DNA from: Aureococcus anophagefferens
Lineage: Eukaryota; Sar; Pelagophyceae; Pelagomonadales; Pelagomonadaceae
DNA length: 64,000 bases
Assembly (NCBI RefSeq): GCF_000186865.1
Contig: NW_008705564.1
Coordinates: 53,854 to 117,853, forward strand
Direction of reading: 5' to 3'
Made by a program: the position numbers and the translations under genes. This document shows positions 27,851-38,028 of this stretch, one piece after another (within the stretch, counting starts at the first letter, position 1; each line of letters starts with the position of its first letter). A model generated the notes under the pieces. That model made no database searches, was not told the DNA's origin, and saw only the letters and a program-made list of their open reading frames with translations.

Positions 27851-30541
27851 ATGGACTTTTGCGGCGCGCCGGGGGACGTGTCGGACACGCCCAAGGACAT
27901 AGTGGAGAGCGTGCGGCTCGAGATGAGTTCGCCGGCGAAGCCGCCGGCCAAGGTCGCGGGCCCCCTCATGGAGATCGAGAACGTCGAGTCCTTCGAGGAG
28001 AGCCGCCTCGAGTGCCTCGCCCAGTCCGAGGGCCTGACGATCCAGGAGCGCGACCTCGAGGCCATCCGGAGCTTCTTCGACAAGATCTTTTTTTGGGCGG
28101 AGAACGCGATCGCCACGGACGGCAACGCGCCCTTCAAGGCGCTGGCGCTCATCTTCGCCACGCTCGTCGTCCTCTTCGCCTTCGCCTGGTACTACGTCGT
28201 CAAGTTCGACAGCAAGACGGGCATGCACCCGAAGCACCTCGCGCGGCGGTCGCTCGTGTCCAAGGACGACCGCCAGGACGTCTACGGCTACGGCGACCTC
28301 GTGGACTCGTTCTGGCTGAGCCTGCTCGTGCTGTCCACGGGCGGCCACGACGACTCGCTGCCGGCCATCTTCTCCGTGCGCATCGTCTACTTTGGGGGCA
28401 TCCTCATCGGCCTCGTCATCTTCGCGATCCTCGTCGGCTTCATCACGGACGCCGTCGTCAACTTCATGGACGGCCTCGCCAAGGGCAAGTCCAAGGTCAT
28501 CATGAACGGCCACACGCTCGTCCCGGCGTCCTGCGGCCGTGACGATTTTCGAGAGTTTTGACCGGGAAAACGATGAAACATCGTTACCGACGTGCTTTGT
28601 AGGCTCGTGCTGGGCTGGAACGAGGCGACGATCCGCCTCGTCTGCCAGCTCGCGTTCCTCCGGCGCCAGTACCTCATGTCGAACGAGACGTGGGCGAAGC
28701 GGCTCATGCCCTGGACCGTCGTGCCCCCGTCGACGCCCTGCGCCGCGGCGGACATCGTGATTCTGGCCTACGGCAAGGAGAAGGAGGAGATGGACGCGCT
28801 CCTCGAGACCGCGCTCAGCGAGCGGGGCATCGACCCGCGGCGCACGCGCGTCGGGAGGAACATCATCTGCCGCGTCGGCGACCCGACGGACGTCCACGAC
28901 CTGCTCAAGGTCGGCGCCCAGTCGGCGACGGCCATCGTGACCATGATGACGGAGGACGACAAGGAGGAGGAGGACCTGAGCGAGGGCGCGATCGCGAACG
29001 GGTCGACGCTCCGCGTGCTCCTCGCGCTGCGCCACGTGCTCCTCGCGAACAAGGGCCTCATGGCCATCCGGAACATCGTCATGCAGCTCAGCGCCCCGAG
29101 CACCTACATCGACGCGGCCTGCTTCCGCAACGAGCAGGAGGCCGTCGTCGTCTACCCGCTCGACCTCTCCGTGTTCCTCAACTCGCTCATGTTCTCCTGC
29201 GGCGCGACGCCGCGCCTCGCGAAGACCATCCTGGAGCTGGTCAACTTCGACGGCTTTTCGATCCGCCGCCGCAAGTCGACGCTCCTCGTGCCGGGGGGCG
29301 TCGTCGGCCTCACGTTCCGCGAGGCCATGAATCGCGTCGACAACGCGGTCCTCATCGGCGTCTGCGACGCCGACGAGGCGAACCGGCCCGGCGACGGCCT
29401 CGTGCCGGACCCGGAGCGCAAGATCGGCCCCAACGACCTCATCATCTTCGTCGCCGTGTCGTCGCTGCCCGACGAGCTCGAGGACGGCCCCGCGAAAGTC
29501 GCGCGCGACGACGCGGCCGCGCGGAAGCTCGAGCCCGCGGACCCGGACGTCGCGGCCCGCACCTACCGCAAGAACCTGCTCATCTGCGGCTGGCGGCCCA
29601 TCTGGACCGACGACCCGAAGCGCCTCGTGTCGCGGCTCGAGCAGCTCACTGGCGACCTCGAGGCCGGGTCGACGCTCACGTTCGTGAACCGCGTGCCGCC
29701 CGAGCTCTTCGGCGAGCTTTTAGGCGCCTGCGGCTTCGCGGCCGTCGGCGGCGACGTCGCCGGCCAGGACCCGGCCTTTTCGGCCATCCACAGGGAGGCC
29801 GGCGGCGGCACGTGGCTCACGCCCGTCAAGGTCACGCCCGTCCGCGAGTCCGGCGGCATCGTCGTGCGCCACTGGCCCGGCGACGCCTGCGCCGACGCGG
29901 TCCTGGGCCCCCTGCTCCGCACGGTCGACTTCGACGTCGCCATCGTCCTCGGCACGCAGGGCCGCGCGGCCGGCGCGCCGCTCCCGCCGCGGTCCTGCGA
30001 CACGCGCGTGCTCAACATCCTCCTGCTCATGCGCGACATCCAGAAGCAGAAGGGCAGGGACGCCAAGACGCTCCAGGTCATCACGGAGAACCAGCAGGAC
30101 TCGACGGCGCTCCTCGCGCTGCCGCCGCTCGGCGGCGGCGCGGCGACGAACCGCGCGGACTTCATCAACACGCAGGCCATCTACGCGCGCGCGCTCGCGC
30201 ACACGCTGGCCTACCCGGCCATCGCCCACGCCGTCGGCGAGCTCTTCGCCGACGCCGCGGGCTCCGCGTCCGTCGACCTCGTCTGGGCGACGGCGTTCGT
30301 GCCCGTCGGCGCGCCCGTGACCTTCGGCGCGGTCCAGCAGCGCGTCATGCTCGGCCTCGAGGACACGCTCTTCGAGAAGGAGCACCCGGGCGGCCAGACC
30401 TCCGCCATCTGCATCGGCTTCCTCGACGGCGACACGGACAAGCTCACCTTCGCGCCGTCCGTCGACTCGACGACGGCCTACAAGGCCAACGACCGCCTCG
30501 TCCTCGTCACGCGCGACGTCCCGCCGCCGGAGGCGCCCTAG
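27851..30541 (+). CDS. CASTOR/POLLUX-type ion channel with RCK domains
   Basis: Exons 27851-28515 and 28603-30541 encode 867 aa. A cytosolic N-terminus is followed by a TM helix (about residues 95-120), a pore region ending LSTGGHDDSLP and a second inner helix (RIVYFGGILIGLVIFAILVGFITDAV). Downstream is a hinge MDGLAKGKSKVI and two RCK-like Rossmann regions (GHTLVLGWNE, VILAYGKEKEE; LLICGWRPIW). This order and the GHT-L-LGW motif define the CASTOR/POLLUX/DMI1 family of Ca2+- or K+-conducting channels of nuclear or organellar membranes. The exon junction falls inside GHTLVLGWNE; only splicing from 28516 to 28602 restores that conserved string. No targeting signal was identified. Confidence 0.85.
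28516..28602 (+). mobile_element. Introner-like element acting as a GC-AG intron (channel gene)
   Basis: Target copy GCTCGTCC (28516-28523), element CGGCGTCCTGCGGCCG...GCTTTGTAG (28524-28602), second target copy GCTCGTGC (28603-28610). Splicing GC...AG removes 87 nt and restores GHTLVLGWNE. A GT donor at 28528 would keep frame but insert four residues in the conserved motif, so it is less likely. Confidence 0.85.
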
Positions 30542-30673
30542 GGCCGCGCGCTCGCCCTTCCCCGGCGCCGCGTAAGGCGCTCCCTTTGTCGCACCTCGCA
30601 CCTCCTCGCGACTTGTCCGAGTCCGGCGAGACTCGCCGAGCGCCAAAAATCTGCCAAAACCCGCCGCTCGATC

Positions 30674-31834
30674 ATGGACTCGGGGGACGCGCAGAGCGAC
30701 ACGAAGGACTCGGGAGACGCGCGAGGCGACACGAAGGACTCGGGAGACGGCGAGATGAACGAGCCTGAGTGGATGGTGAAGAAGCGCGAGTATGAACAGC
30801 GGATGGCCCGGGTGAAGAACGCCAAGCTCCGCACGCTTTGCACAATTTGCTCGGCGAAAGCGAAACTCCCATGCCCCTGCGGCACGGCTCAATATTGTAC
30901 GGTCGCGTGCCAAAAGGTCGACTGGCGCGATCGGGGCCATCGCGTCTCGTGCAAGAAGATCCGAAACGAGCGCGCGGCGGAGGCGGCGCGGGCCGAGGCG
31001 CCGCCGTCGCCCCCGAAGCCCGTCTTCTATGGCCCCGCGCCGCGGTCGCACGCCGACGAGATCCGCGCGCGGATCGCCGCGGAACACGAGGCGGCTCGCG
31101 CGCGGCGCGAGGCGAACCCGGAGCCCGAGCCGACGTCGGCGCGGTTTGGAGGGCGCTGCCCGATCTGCATGGAGAAATGGGACGTGAATAACAAAGCGAT
31201 GCTTCGCGGCTGTTGCTGCCAAAAGATCTGCGTGTCGTGCGCGGACAAGTTTGATCAAAAGCCATGCCCTCTTTGCCGAGCGCCGTTTCCGAGAAGTCAT
31301 GCGGATATTCTGGCTCAGATTCGTCGGCACGTGGACAACGATGTGCCGGAAGCGATCAAGACTCTCGGCGACTACTACTTCTTCGGTCACATGGGCCTGG
31401 TGAAATCCGCGAAGAAGGCCGCGAAGCTCTGGAAGCGCGGCGTGGAGCTCGAAAACGTGGACTCAATGGTGAATCTCGCGCATTTGTACCAACAGGGGGA
31501 TGGTGTCAAATTGGACCTTCGAAAGGCGCTGCAGCTCATGCGCATCGCAGCGGAGCGGGGCGACGCGAACGCGCAACAAAGGACTGGGATCCTTCTGCAC
31601 CCTCTCGGTCACAGCGGACTTGGAACGCCACACGAAGCGTTTCGTTACTACAAAATGAGTGCAGATCAAGGCCACAAGCTTGCAACGTACTTCGTCGGAG
31701 TGGCGTACCGGCGCGGAGAGGGCGTGGATCAAGACGAGGAGGAGGCCTGTCGCTGGTGGGAGCGCGGGGCCGCCCTGGGCGACGAAGGCTCCCGGCAGAT
31801 GCTCGCGAATTTGCGCGCGCAGATGCCTCCCTGA
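30674..31834 (+). CDS. MYND + RING + Sel1-repeat protein, copy 1
   Basis: A 386-aa protein. The N-terminus has three 10-residue repeats (DSGDxxxDTK). Residues 56-93 are a MYND finger (CTIC, CPCGTAQYCTVACQ, DWRDRGHRVSC). Residues about 161-204 are a RING finger (CPIC...CCCQKICVSC...CPLC). From about 225 to the end there are four Sel1-like repeats (AAKLWKRGVELENVDSMVNLAHLY, KALQLMRIAAERGDANAQ, AFRYYKMSADQGHKLATYFVG, ACRWWERGAALGDEGS). RING suggests ubiquitin-ligase activity and Sel1 repeats suggest substrate or scaffold binding; neither is proven. A paralogue lies immediately downstream (32055-33262). Confidence 0.85.
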   Translation: MDSGDAQSDTKDSGDARGDTKDSGDGEMNEPEWMVKKREYEQRMARVKNAKLRTLCTICSAKAKLPCPCGTAQYCTVACQKVDWRDRGHRVSCKKIRNERAAEAARAEAPPSPPKPVFYGPAPRSHADEIRARIAAEHEAARARREANPEPEPTSARFGGRCPICMEKWDVNNKAMLRGCCCQKICVSCADKFDQKPCPLCRAPFPRSHADILAQIRRHVDNDVPEAIKTLGDYYFFGHMGLVKSAKKAAKLWKRGVELENVDSMVNLAHLYQQGDGVKLDLRKALQLMRIAAERGDANAQQRTGILLHPLGHSGLGTPHEAFRYYKMSADQGHKLATYFVGVAYRRGEGVDQDEEEACRWWERGAALGDEGSRQMLANLRAQMPP

Positions 31835-31978
31835 CCCGCTACTAGTAGCAGTAGATTTCTCATTCGTTAGTATGGCACAGGACCGCTGCGAGAGCGGTCT
31901 GGGGGATGTGTGCAGGTGCTGGACAACAGTGGGGGGGGGTTCCTGCCTGCCCGCCGGCGCTGGCGGCCGGCGGGGGTC
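31832..31978 (+). repeat. Duplicated 3' flank of the MYND-RING-Sel1 genes, copy 1
   Basis: About 145 bp from the stop codon onward is almost identical to 33260-33405. It contains a perfect 7-bp hairpin GACCGCT-GCGAG-AGCGGTC (31881-31899), a G run, and a GC-rich CGCCGGCG...CGCCGGCG-type inverted repeat. Confidence 0.9.
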
Positions 31979-32054
31979 GCCTCGGGTTTGTCCGATTCAA
32001 TCAAGCGAGTGGCCAAAACCTGAGCGCGTAAAACGGCTGGTGTAAAGACACATC

Positions 32055-33262
32055 ATGATGAACTCGGGGGACGCGCAGAGCGACACGAAGGGCTCGGGAG
32101 ACGGCGAGATGAACGAGCCTGAGTGGATGGTGAAGAAGCGGGAGTATGAACAGCGGATGGCCCGGGTGAAGAATGCCAAGCTCCGCACGCTTTGCACAAT
32201 TTGCTCGGCGAAAGCGAAACTCCCATGCCCCTGCGGCACGGCTCAATATTGTACGGTCGCGTGCCAAAAGGTCGACTGGCGCGATCGGGGCCATCGCGTC
32301 TCGTGCAAGCAGATCCGAAACGAGCGCGCGGCGGAGGCGGCGCGGGCCGAGGCGCCGCCGTCGCCCCCGAAGCCCGTCTTCTATGGCCCCGCGCCGCGGT
32401 CGCACGCCGACGAGATCCGCGCGCGCATTGCCGCTGAGCACGAGGCCGCTCGCGCGCGGCGCGAGGCGAACCCGGAGCCGGAGCCGAAGTCGGAGCGGTT
32501 CGGGGGGCGGTGCCCTATCTGTCGCGAGGAGTGGGGCGTGAATACTCCGGCCCTGATTCGGGTGTGTTGCTGCCGGAAGATCTGTGCGTCGTGCTCGAGA
32601 AGCGTCCAGTACAAGCCATGCCCTCTCTGCCGCGCACCGTGGCCGACCAACGATGCGGAATGTTTGGCCTTGGTTCGTCGTCACGTGCAGAACGAGGTGC
32701 CGGAAGCGCTGTGGTCTTTGGGGAATACGTACTTCTACGGTGATCAGGCTGTCGTAAAAAACCAGTGTCGGCGCGCGTGACCTACGGATCTGTGAGCCAC
32801 GCACCCACGCAGGTGAAATCTTCGAAGAAGGCCGCGAAGCTCTGGAAACGCGCCGTGGAGCTCGGAAACGTGGACTCGATGATGAACCTCGGCTATTTGT
32901 ACGAAGTTGGGGATGGCGTCAAACAGGACACTCGCAAGGCGCTGCAGCTCTATCGTATGGGCGGCGACAGGGGAGACGCGAACGCGGCATGCAAGGCTGG
33001 AAAACTTCTGCACCATCTCGGCGTCGGCGGACTCGGGACGCCACAGGAGGCCTTCCGCTACTACAAAATCGCCGCAGAAGCGGGCGTGACGGAGGCGATT
33101 TTCTACACCGGAGTAGCGTACCGGCGCGGCGAAGGCTGTGACGAGGATGAGGAGGCCGCTTTGCACTGGTTCGAGCGCGGGGCCCTGGGAAGCGACCTGG
33201 GAAGCGAAAAGTGCCGGAACAGCCTCGCGTTCATGCACGCGTACATGGCGATGCCTCCCTGA
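32055..33262 (+). CDS. MYND + RING + Sel1-repeat protein, copy 2 (two exons)
   Basis: Exons 32055-32750 and 32813-33262 give 381 aa with the same domain order as copy 1. The DNA is nearly identical to copy 1 through the MYND finger and linker, except that one 30-bp N-terminal repeat is missing. It diverges from the RING finger (CPICREEW...CSRSVQYKPCPLC) to the end. A 62-nt intron (GTCGTA...CACGCAG) absent from copy 1 is inferred because the frame shifts between GNTYFYGDQA and VKSSKKAAKLW, and because the copy-1 alignment is continuous there. The intron lacks an obvious 8-bp target duplication. If the intron is not spliced, the protein would stop at 32780 and lose the Sel1 repeats. Confidence 0.75.
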
Positions 33263-33405
33263 CCCGCTACTAGTAGCAGTAGATTTCTCATTCGTTAGTA
33301 TGGCACAGGACCGCTGCGAGAGCGGTCTGGGGGATGTGTGCAGGTGCTGGACAACAGTGGGGGGGGGTTCCTGCCTGCCCGCCGGCGCTGGCGGCCGGCG
33401 GGGGG
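33260..33405 (+). repeat. Duplicated 3' flank of the MYND-RING-Sel1 genes, copy 2
   Basis: Near-identical partner of 31832-31978, with the same 7-bp stem hairpin at 33309-33327. The match stops in the G run near 33405. Confidence 0.9.
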
Positions 33406-33495
33406 GGGAGCGCGGCGCGGGCGTGTCGTGGGCGCGGCGGCGCGGCGCGGGGCGCGCGCGCGGCGGCGTTCGTGCTTGGCGGCGGCGCGCGCGGC

Positions 33496-35825
33496 CTAGT
33501 TCTTGGGGAGGCGCTCGACGTGGTCGTCGACGATGGGCGGGTCGATGAGGCCCGCGCGCTGGAGGCCGAGGTGGAAGAGCATGAAGACCGTGGCCATGCC
33601 GAAGGCCGTCGTCCAGGCCCAGGAGAAGTTCGTGTCGTCGTCGATCTTCGGGTAGAGGCCCACCATCTCCGGGCCCATCTTGCCCGAGGCGCTGGAGCGG
33701 TTGTAGATCGTCGGGATGCCCGTGAGGCCCTGGACCGCCGTGGCGATCGCGCAGAGGATCGCGCCGCGCGCGAAGTCGCGGTCGATGCAGTAGCAGAAGA
33801 TGGCCGTCATGAACAAGGTCCACCACTCGCCGCCGCCCTCGCCCATCATCTTGATGCCCATGCCGACGTCGCCCCAGTTGCCCGCGTCGGGGGAGTTCCA
33901 CCAGGCGTCGGGCCCGCCCGGGGGCAGGTCCTTGTGCTTGATGTTCTGGAGGTAGAAGTTGAAGTCGTCGAGCTCGTCGGGGGGGCTCGCGTGCTTGTAG
34001 GCGTTAGCGCCGCTGTTCCACGGCACGCCCGGGTCGATGTAGAGCTTGGCCCAGTTCGCCATGCAGGCGAAGAGGCCGAAGAAGATGGCCGGGTAGTAGC
34101 GCGGCGGGTTGTCCTCGATCGCCTGGCGGCACATGAGGAGCCCGACGAAGACGAGGAGCGCCTTCGCCGCGCAGTTGGGGATGACGCGGTAGACCGTGGC
34201 GAAGAGGCCGGACCAGAGCAGCCCCGCGTAGAGGACGCCGTTGATGATGGAGTAGCCGCGCCGCGCGCCGAGCGACTTGTGGATCGGGTGGCCGATGTAG
34301 ACCGTCGTGCCGAAGAAGGAGCCGAAGCACGCGCCGAGGCACGTGCCGACGCCGTCGACGATCATCGTCTCGACCATGGGGTAGTCGTCGCCCGCCGCGG
34401 ACGCCGACTCGACGCAAGCGAGCGTCGCGGCGAAGCCGACGACGCCGACGACGAGGATGATGCCGAAGTAGTACTTCATCTCGTCCCACTTCAGGTAGGA
34501 CAGGTCGAAGATGCCGTCGCCCCAGGCGCCGATCTCGCCCGCGTAGGTGCGGTACGCGTACTTGGCGTCGTGCTTCGACGTGCCCGTGCACGTCGACTTG
34601 GTCCACGAGTCGCCGAACATGCTGTGCGTGCCCGCGTTGGACGGCGACCGGCCGAACCACGTCGTCGCGTAGGAGTCGCCGTAGTTGTACATCTCGATGG
34701 CGCTGTTCTCGTGCGTGCAGCCGCCGACCCAGCCGATGAGCACGGAGAGGCAGATGGCGACGAGCGCGACGGGGATCGTCACGCCCGTGGAGCCGATGCG
34801 GTAGCGGACGCCGCCGAAGAAGCCCGCGAGGACCACGAGGAGCGGCACGATGCAGAGGACGGGCTCGGCGCTGATCTTGATGATGGGGTCGAAGGCCAGG
34901 TAGACGAAGCCGACGCCCGTCATGAGCGAGTACATGGCCGGCGAGGGGACGTGCGCGCGGACGAAGGGCCCCGCGACGCTCCCCGCCATCTCGACGAGGC
35001 CCGTGAGGAAGTTGGCGCAGACGGCGAGCTTGAAGGCCTTGTCCGCGACGTCCTTGCCCGCGCCCTTGGGGTCGCCGCCGAACATCTTGTCCAGGTTCTT
35101 GCTGTCGTAGAGCTGGTTGAAGAGCGCCGTGAGGTTGATCGCGCCGAGCGTGATGAACGCGCCCGTCGTGTTGATGCCGTAGGGCTGCGCCGTGACGTCC
35201 GTGCGGCCCTCCTTGTGCGCGAGGCGGCCCGCCATGTAGCCGTAGTAGACGTTGCCGAAGAGGAGGCCCACGGCGACGCCGGGGATGCACCGCTCGTAGT
35301 AGAGCGTCGTGTACCGGTCCACGATGGCCGTGGAGTAGGCTCCGGTGGCGTCGAGGCCTGGGCGCGGGGGGGGGGATCGGGGCGCGCCGCGGGCGGACCG
35401 GATACGCGTTCGAACGAGCGGCCTCCTCGAGAGCGCGCGGGGCCTCGAACCGGCGCGGGGGCGCCGGCGCCGGACCGTTGGCCGCGCCCCCGATGAGCAC
35501 GTTGAGGAAGAAGCCGAGCATGAGGTCCGTGACGGAGAGCAGCGTCGCGAGGTTGTCGAAGAAGAGCTCGCCGAGCGCCTCCGCCTCGCCGGAGCCGGTC
35601 CAGAGGGTCGCCAAGCCGCCGTAGTCCGTGTTCCACGTGAGCCTGCGTGGGTGGGCGACTCGACGGTCGCGCCTCGGGGGAGGGGGGGGGTGTCGGCGCC
35701 GCGACGCGCCAGGGCGTGTCGCCCCACCAGGAGATCGGGTTCTCGATGGCGGAGCGCTCGGGGCGCGCCTGGTGGAGGTTGCAGATTGGCCCCTCCCCCG
35801 ACTCGATCTCGACGGCCTTCTCCAT
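33496..35825 (-). CDS. NCS2/xanthine-uracil-permease-like transporter, three exons
   Basis: The exons are 35825-35728, 35642-35476 and 35357-33496 (708 aa). The introns (85 and 118 nt) have GT-AG ends and C-rich interiors; both junctions were chosen because they keep frame (PISW|LTWNTDYGG and GGAAN|GLDATGAY). About 12 hydrophobic segments are visible. The motif EGRTDVTAQPYGINTTGAF resembles the GRTDVTALPYGINT signature of NCS2-type permeases, and a DGVGTCLGACFGSFFGTTVYIGHP segment matches the second conserved half-helix of the family. These proteins move purines, pyrimidines or related bases with H+ or Na+. Substrate is unknown. The exon 1/2 junction is less certain than the exon 2/3 junction. 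Confidence 0.75.
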
Positions 35826-36006
35826 GCTTGACGAGTTACGCGCGTGTACGCGAGCTCACGGGTCCGATTTCGCGCGCGACAGACTGTTTCTGTGAGAGCC
35901 CAGTTCGAGAGCCGATTTTTTGGGCACTTTTTGTGTGCCAACACAGCGATATTTTTTTCAATCACGCCGGCAGCCGTGCGGCCCGAGAAAAGCCCAGATT
36001 AAAACA

Positions 36007-37473
36007 TTACGCCGCCCCCCCCAGGGACGTCCCGTCGAGCAGCACGACGTCCATGCCGCCGCCGTTGGGGAACGCGAGCGCGGCGGATCGCGCGGGCGCG
36101 AGGTCCTTGGGCGCCCAGCCGAGGCACAGCAGCCGCCGCCCCCGGCGGAGGTGGGCGAGGATCAGCGGGAGCACGCGGTCGAGGGCCTCGGGGAGGAGGT
36201 ACATGGCCAGGAGCGTCGTCTCCGCGAGCGCGGCCGCGACCTCCGGGGACGGGGGCTCCGTGACGTCGCAGCGGAAGAACGCCGTCCGGTGGCCGACGCC
36301 GCGGCGCCGCGCCTCGGCGTCGGCGGCGCCGACGAGGTGCGGCTCGAGCTCGAGGCCGTAGCCGCGGGCCGCGCCGAATTTTGCTACCGCGTACGTCGCG
36401 AGCCTCCCGTCGCCGCAGCCGACGTCGCAGACCACGTCGCCCGGGCCGACGCCCGCGAGCCCCAGCGCGCCGTCGAGGAAGGCCGCGGGCGTGCCCAGGT
36501 ACGGCGCGAGCGAGTCGCCCTCGACCCAGGTCGGCAGGCCGTCGCCGTCGTCGTCGTCGTCGTCGTCGACCCAGGGGGGGCAGAGCTCGTCGTCGCCGAA
36601 GCGCGGCGACGCCTCCGGCGGCGGCGGGACGTCGCCCGCCGCGGCGTAGACGACGACGTCGTAGTCGCGGCCGCCGGCGTCGACGAGCGCGGACCGCTCG
36701 ACGGCCCAGCCGCGCGCGGCCGCGACCGCGGCGAGGCACGGCGCGCCGTTGCCCGCGCGGACGCCCTCGGGCGCGTCGTCGGCGAAGACACCGCCGACGC
36801 GCGCCGTCGAGACGACGACGAGGCGCCCCGCGGGCTCCAGGACGGACCGGACGGCCGCGAGGTACCTCTCGACGGCGCGCCGGCTCTCGCGGTACCCGAA
36901 GAGCGCGTCGGACGTGCCCTTGTCGAAGACGACGTCGACGCGCGCGCCGCCGCCGAAGAGCGCCGCGACGGCGGCGCCGTCGAGGGCCCGCGCGTCGGCG
37001 ACTGCGAAGCGCGCCGCGTCGGTCTCTCGCTGGAGCGCGATTGCCGCCGCGGAGACGTCGACGCCCCGCGCGTCGTGGCCCGCGGCCACGAGCGCGGCGA
37101 CGACGCCGGACGTGCCGCAGCCGCAGTCCAGGATCCGCAGGGACCCGGCGAGCGTCGGCGCGAGCGCGGCCTCGAGCGCGGCGAAGCCGCAGAAGGAGTC
37201 GCGGCGCCCGCAGCGCGCGAAGAGCTCGTCGTACTCCGCCGGCGACGGCTCGAGCGCCGCGGCCCGCGGCGCCGCGGCGACGAGCGACGACGCGGACACC
37301 CAGCCGCGCAGGGGCGCGACGACCTCGGCGCGCCGCGTGCCGTCGACGGCGACGCCGGCGGCGCCGGAAGCCGTCACGGCCGTGTCGCGCGCGAGCGTGC
37401 CGACGATCGCCGTCGTCTTCTCGACGCCCGCGCGGACCAGCGCGCCGGCGCGGCCGCCGACGCGCAGCTCCAT
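36007..37473 (-). CDS. SH3-like domain plus two methyltransferase domains (METTL13-like and ATPSCKMT-like)
   Basis: A 488-aa protein from the first real ATG (37473). Residues 1-65 form a small beta domain (ELRVGGRAGALVRAG...PLRGWVSASSL) also seen at the N-terminus of the oxygenase at 49102-51633. Residues about 90-270 are a class I methyltransferase with ILDCGCGTSGV and VVFDKGTSDALFG, the signature of METTL13/EEF1A lysine and N-terminal methyltransferases. An Asp run then leads to a second SAM domain (about 345-480) with VVCDVGCGDGRLATYA and GYGLELEPHLV, like FAM173/ATPSCKMT lysine methyltransferases. Both domains keep the GxGxG loop, so both may be active on proteins. Substrates are not predictable from the sequence. 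Confidence 0.75.
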   Translation of the reverse strand: MELRVGGRAGALVRAGVEKTTAIVGTLARDTAVTASGAAGVAVDGTRRAEVVAPLRGWVSASSLVAAAPRAAALEPSPAEYDELFARCGRRDSFCGFAALEAALAPTLAGSLRILDCGCGTSGVVAALVAAGHDARGVDVSAAAIALQRETDAARFAVADARALDGAAVAALFGGGARVDVVFDKGTSDALFGYRESRRAVERYLAAVRSVLEPAGRLVVVSTARVGGVFADDAPEGVRAGNGAPCLAAVAAARGWAVERSALVDAGGRDYDVVVYAAAGDVPPPPEASPRFGDDELCPPWVDDDDDDDGDGLPTWVEGDSLAPYLGTPAAFLDGALGLAGVGPGDVVCDVGCGDGRLATYAVAKFGAARGYGLELEPHLVGAADAEARRRGVGHRTAFFRCDVTEPPSPEVAAALAETTLLAMYLLPEALDRVLPLILAHLRRGRRLLCLGWAPKDLAPARSAALAFPNGGGMDVVLLDGTSLGGAA

Positions 37474-37911
37474 GAAAGCTCTGGCGGTCGCTGAGGGTGC
37501 AGCTCGATTCACAGCAGTCCCATCCTCTTTCCACACTTCAAGTTGGCGAGAGCTTTTTTGTTGGCTTCGAGCCCTCGCGAACAAACCAAACGCGCGTCGT
37601 CGAGGTCCAGCCAGCGAATCCGGCGACGCGTGAATAGGAGTCGTGGGGCTTCTTCCCTTTTCACGCGCCGGGAGGAGTGCAAAAACGACGTGGGAGGGGC
37701 TCCAGGGCGTGGTCCCGGGGCAGACCGCGAGCGGGAGGGCGCTCTAGGGAGGCGCGCGCAGCGGAAGTCTAGCGTGGATATGAGTTTAATGGGCGCGCGC
37801 GCGACGACAGGCGCGGGAGGAGCGCGGGGGGTCGAAAAACAGGCGCGCGCCCAGGGTCGCGAAGTCGGCCGCTCGCTCGCGAGTCCGCGAAAAGTCTTCC
37901 CGCGAAAGGGT
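37474..37911. other. Intergenic region between the methyltransferase and H2A genes
   Basis: Holds the methyltransferase promoter, including CTTCAAGTTG at 37536-37545, and the 3' flank of H2A. No gene was recognised. The minus strand at 37892-37911, just beyond the H2A stem-loop, contains the purine-rich GGAAGA element. Confidence 0.5.
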
Positions 37912-37927
37912 GGTGTTCGAAAACACC
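37912..37927 (-). promoter_or_regulatory. Histone 3'-end stem-loop (H2A copy 1)
   Basis: The transcript reads GGTGTTTTCGAACACC: a 6-bp stem and a UUCG loop, 101 nt after the stop. It is followed by ACCCTTTCGCGGGAAGA. The size matches the metazoan histone mRNA stem-loop bound by SLBP, but the loop is UUCG. Confidence 0.9.
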
Positions 37928-38028
37928 GGTGGTTGAGAGTGGTGGCGCCGCGGAGCGCGCCGTGCGCCGGACTTGTAGCCAGGGCCGGCCGGCGCCGGTC
38001 GACGCGCGCGCGGAGCCGTCGAAGGCGC

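Noticed and set aside
28528..28602. GT-AG version of the channel-gene intron (75 nt)
   Set aside because: Keeps frame but inserts four residues into the conserved GHTLVLGWNE motif; the GC-AG version at the target duplication restores it exactly.
33334..35496. Long plus-strand frame opposite the NCS2-like permease
   Set aside because: Val/Ala/Arg/Asp-rich shadow frame; the minus strand gives clear membrane helices and family motifs.
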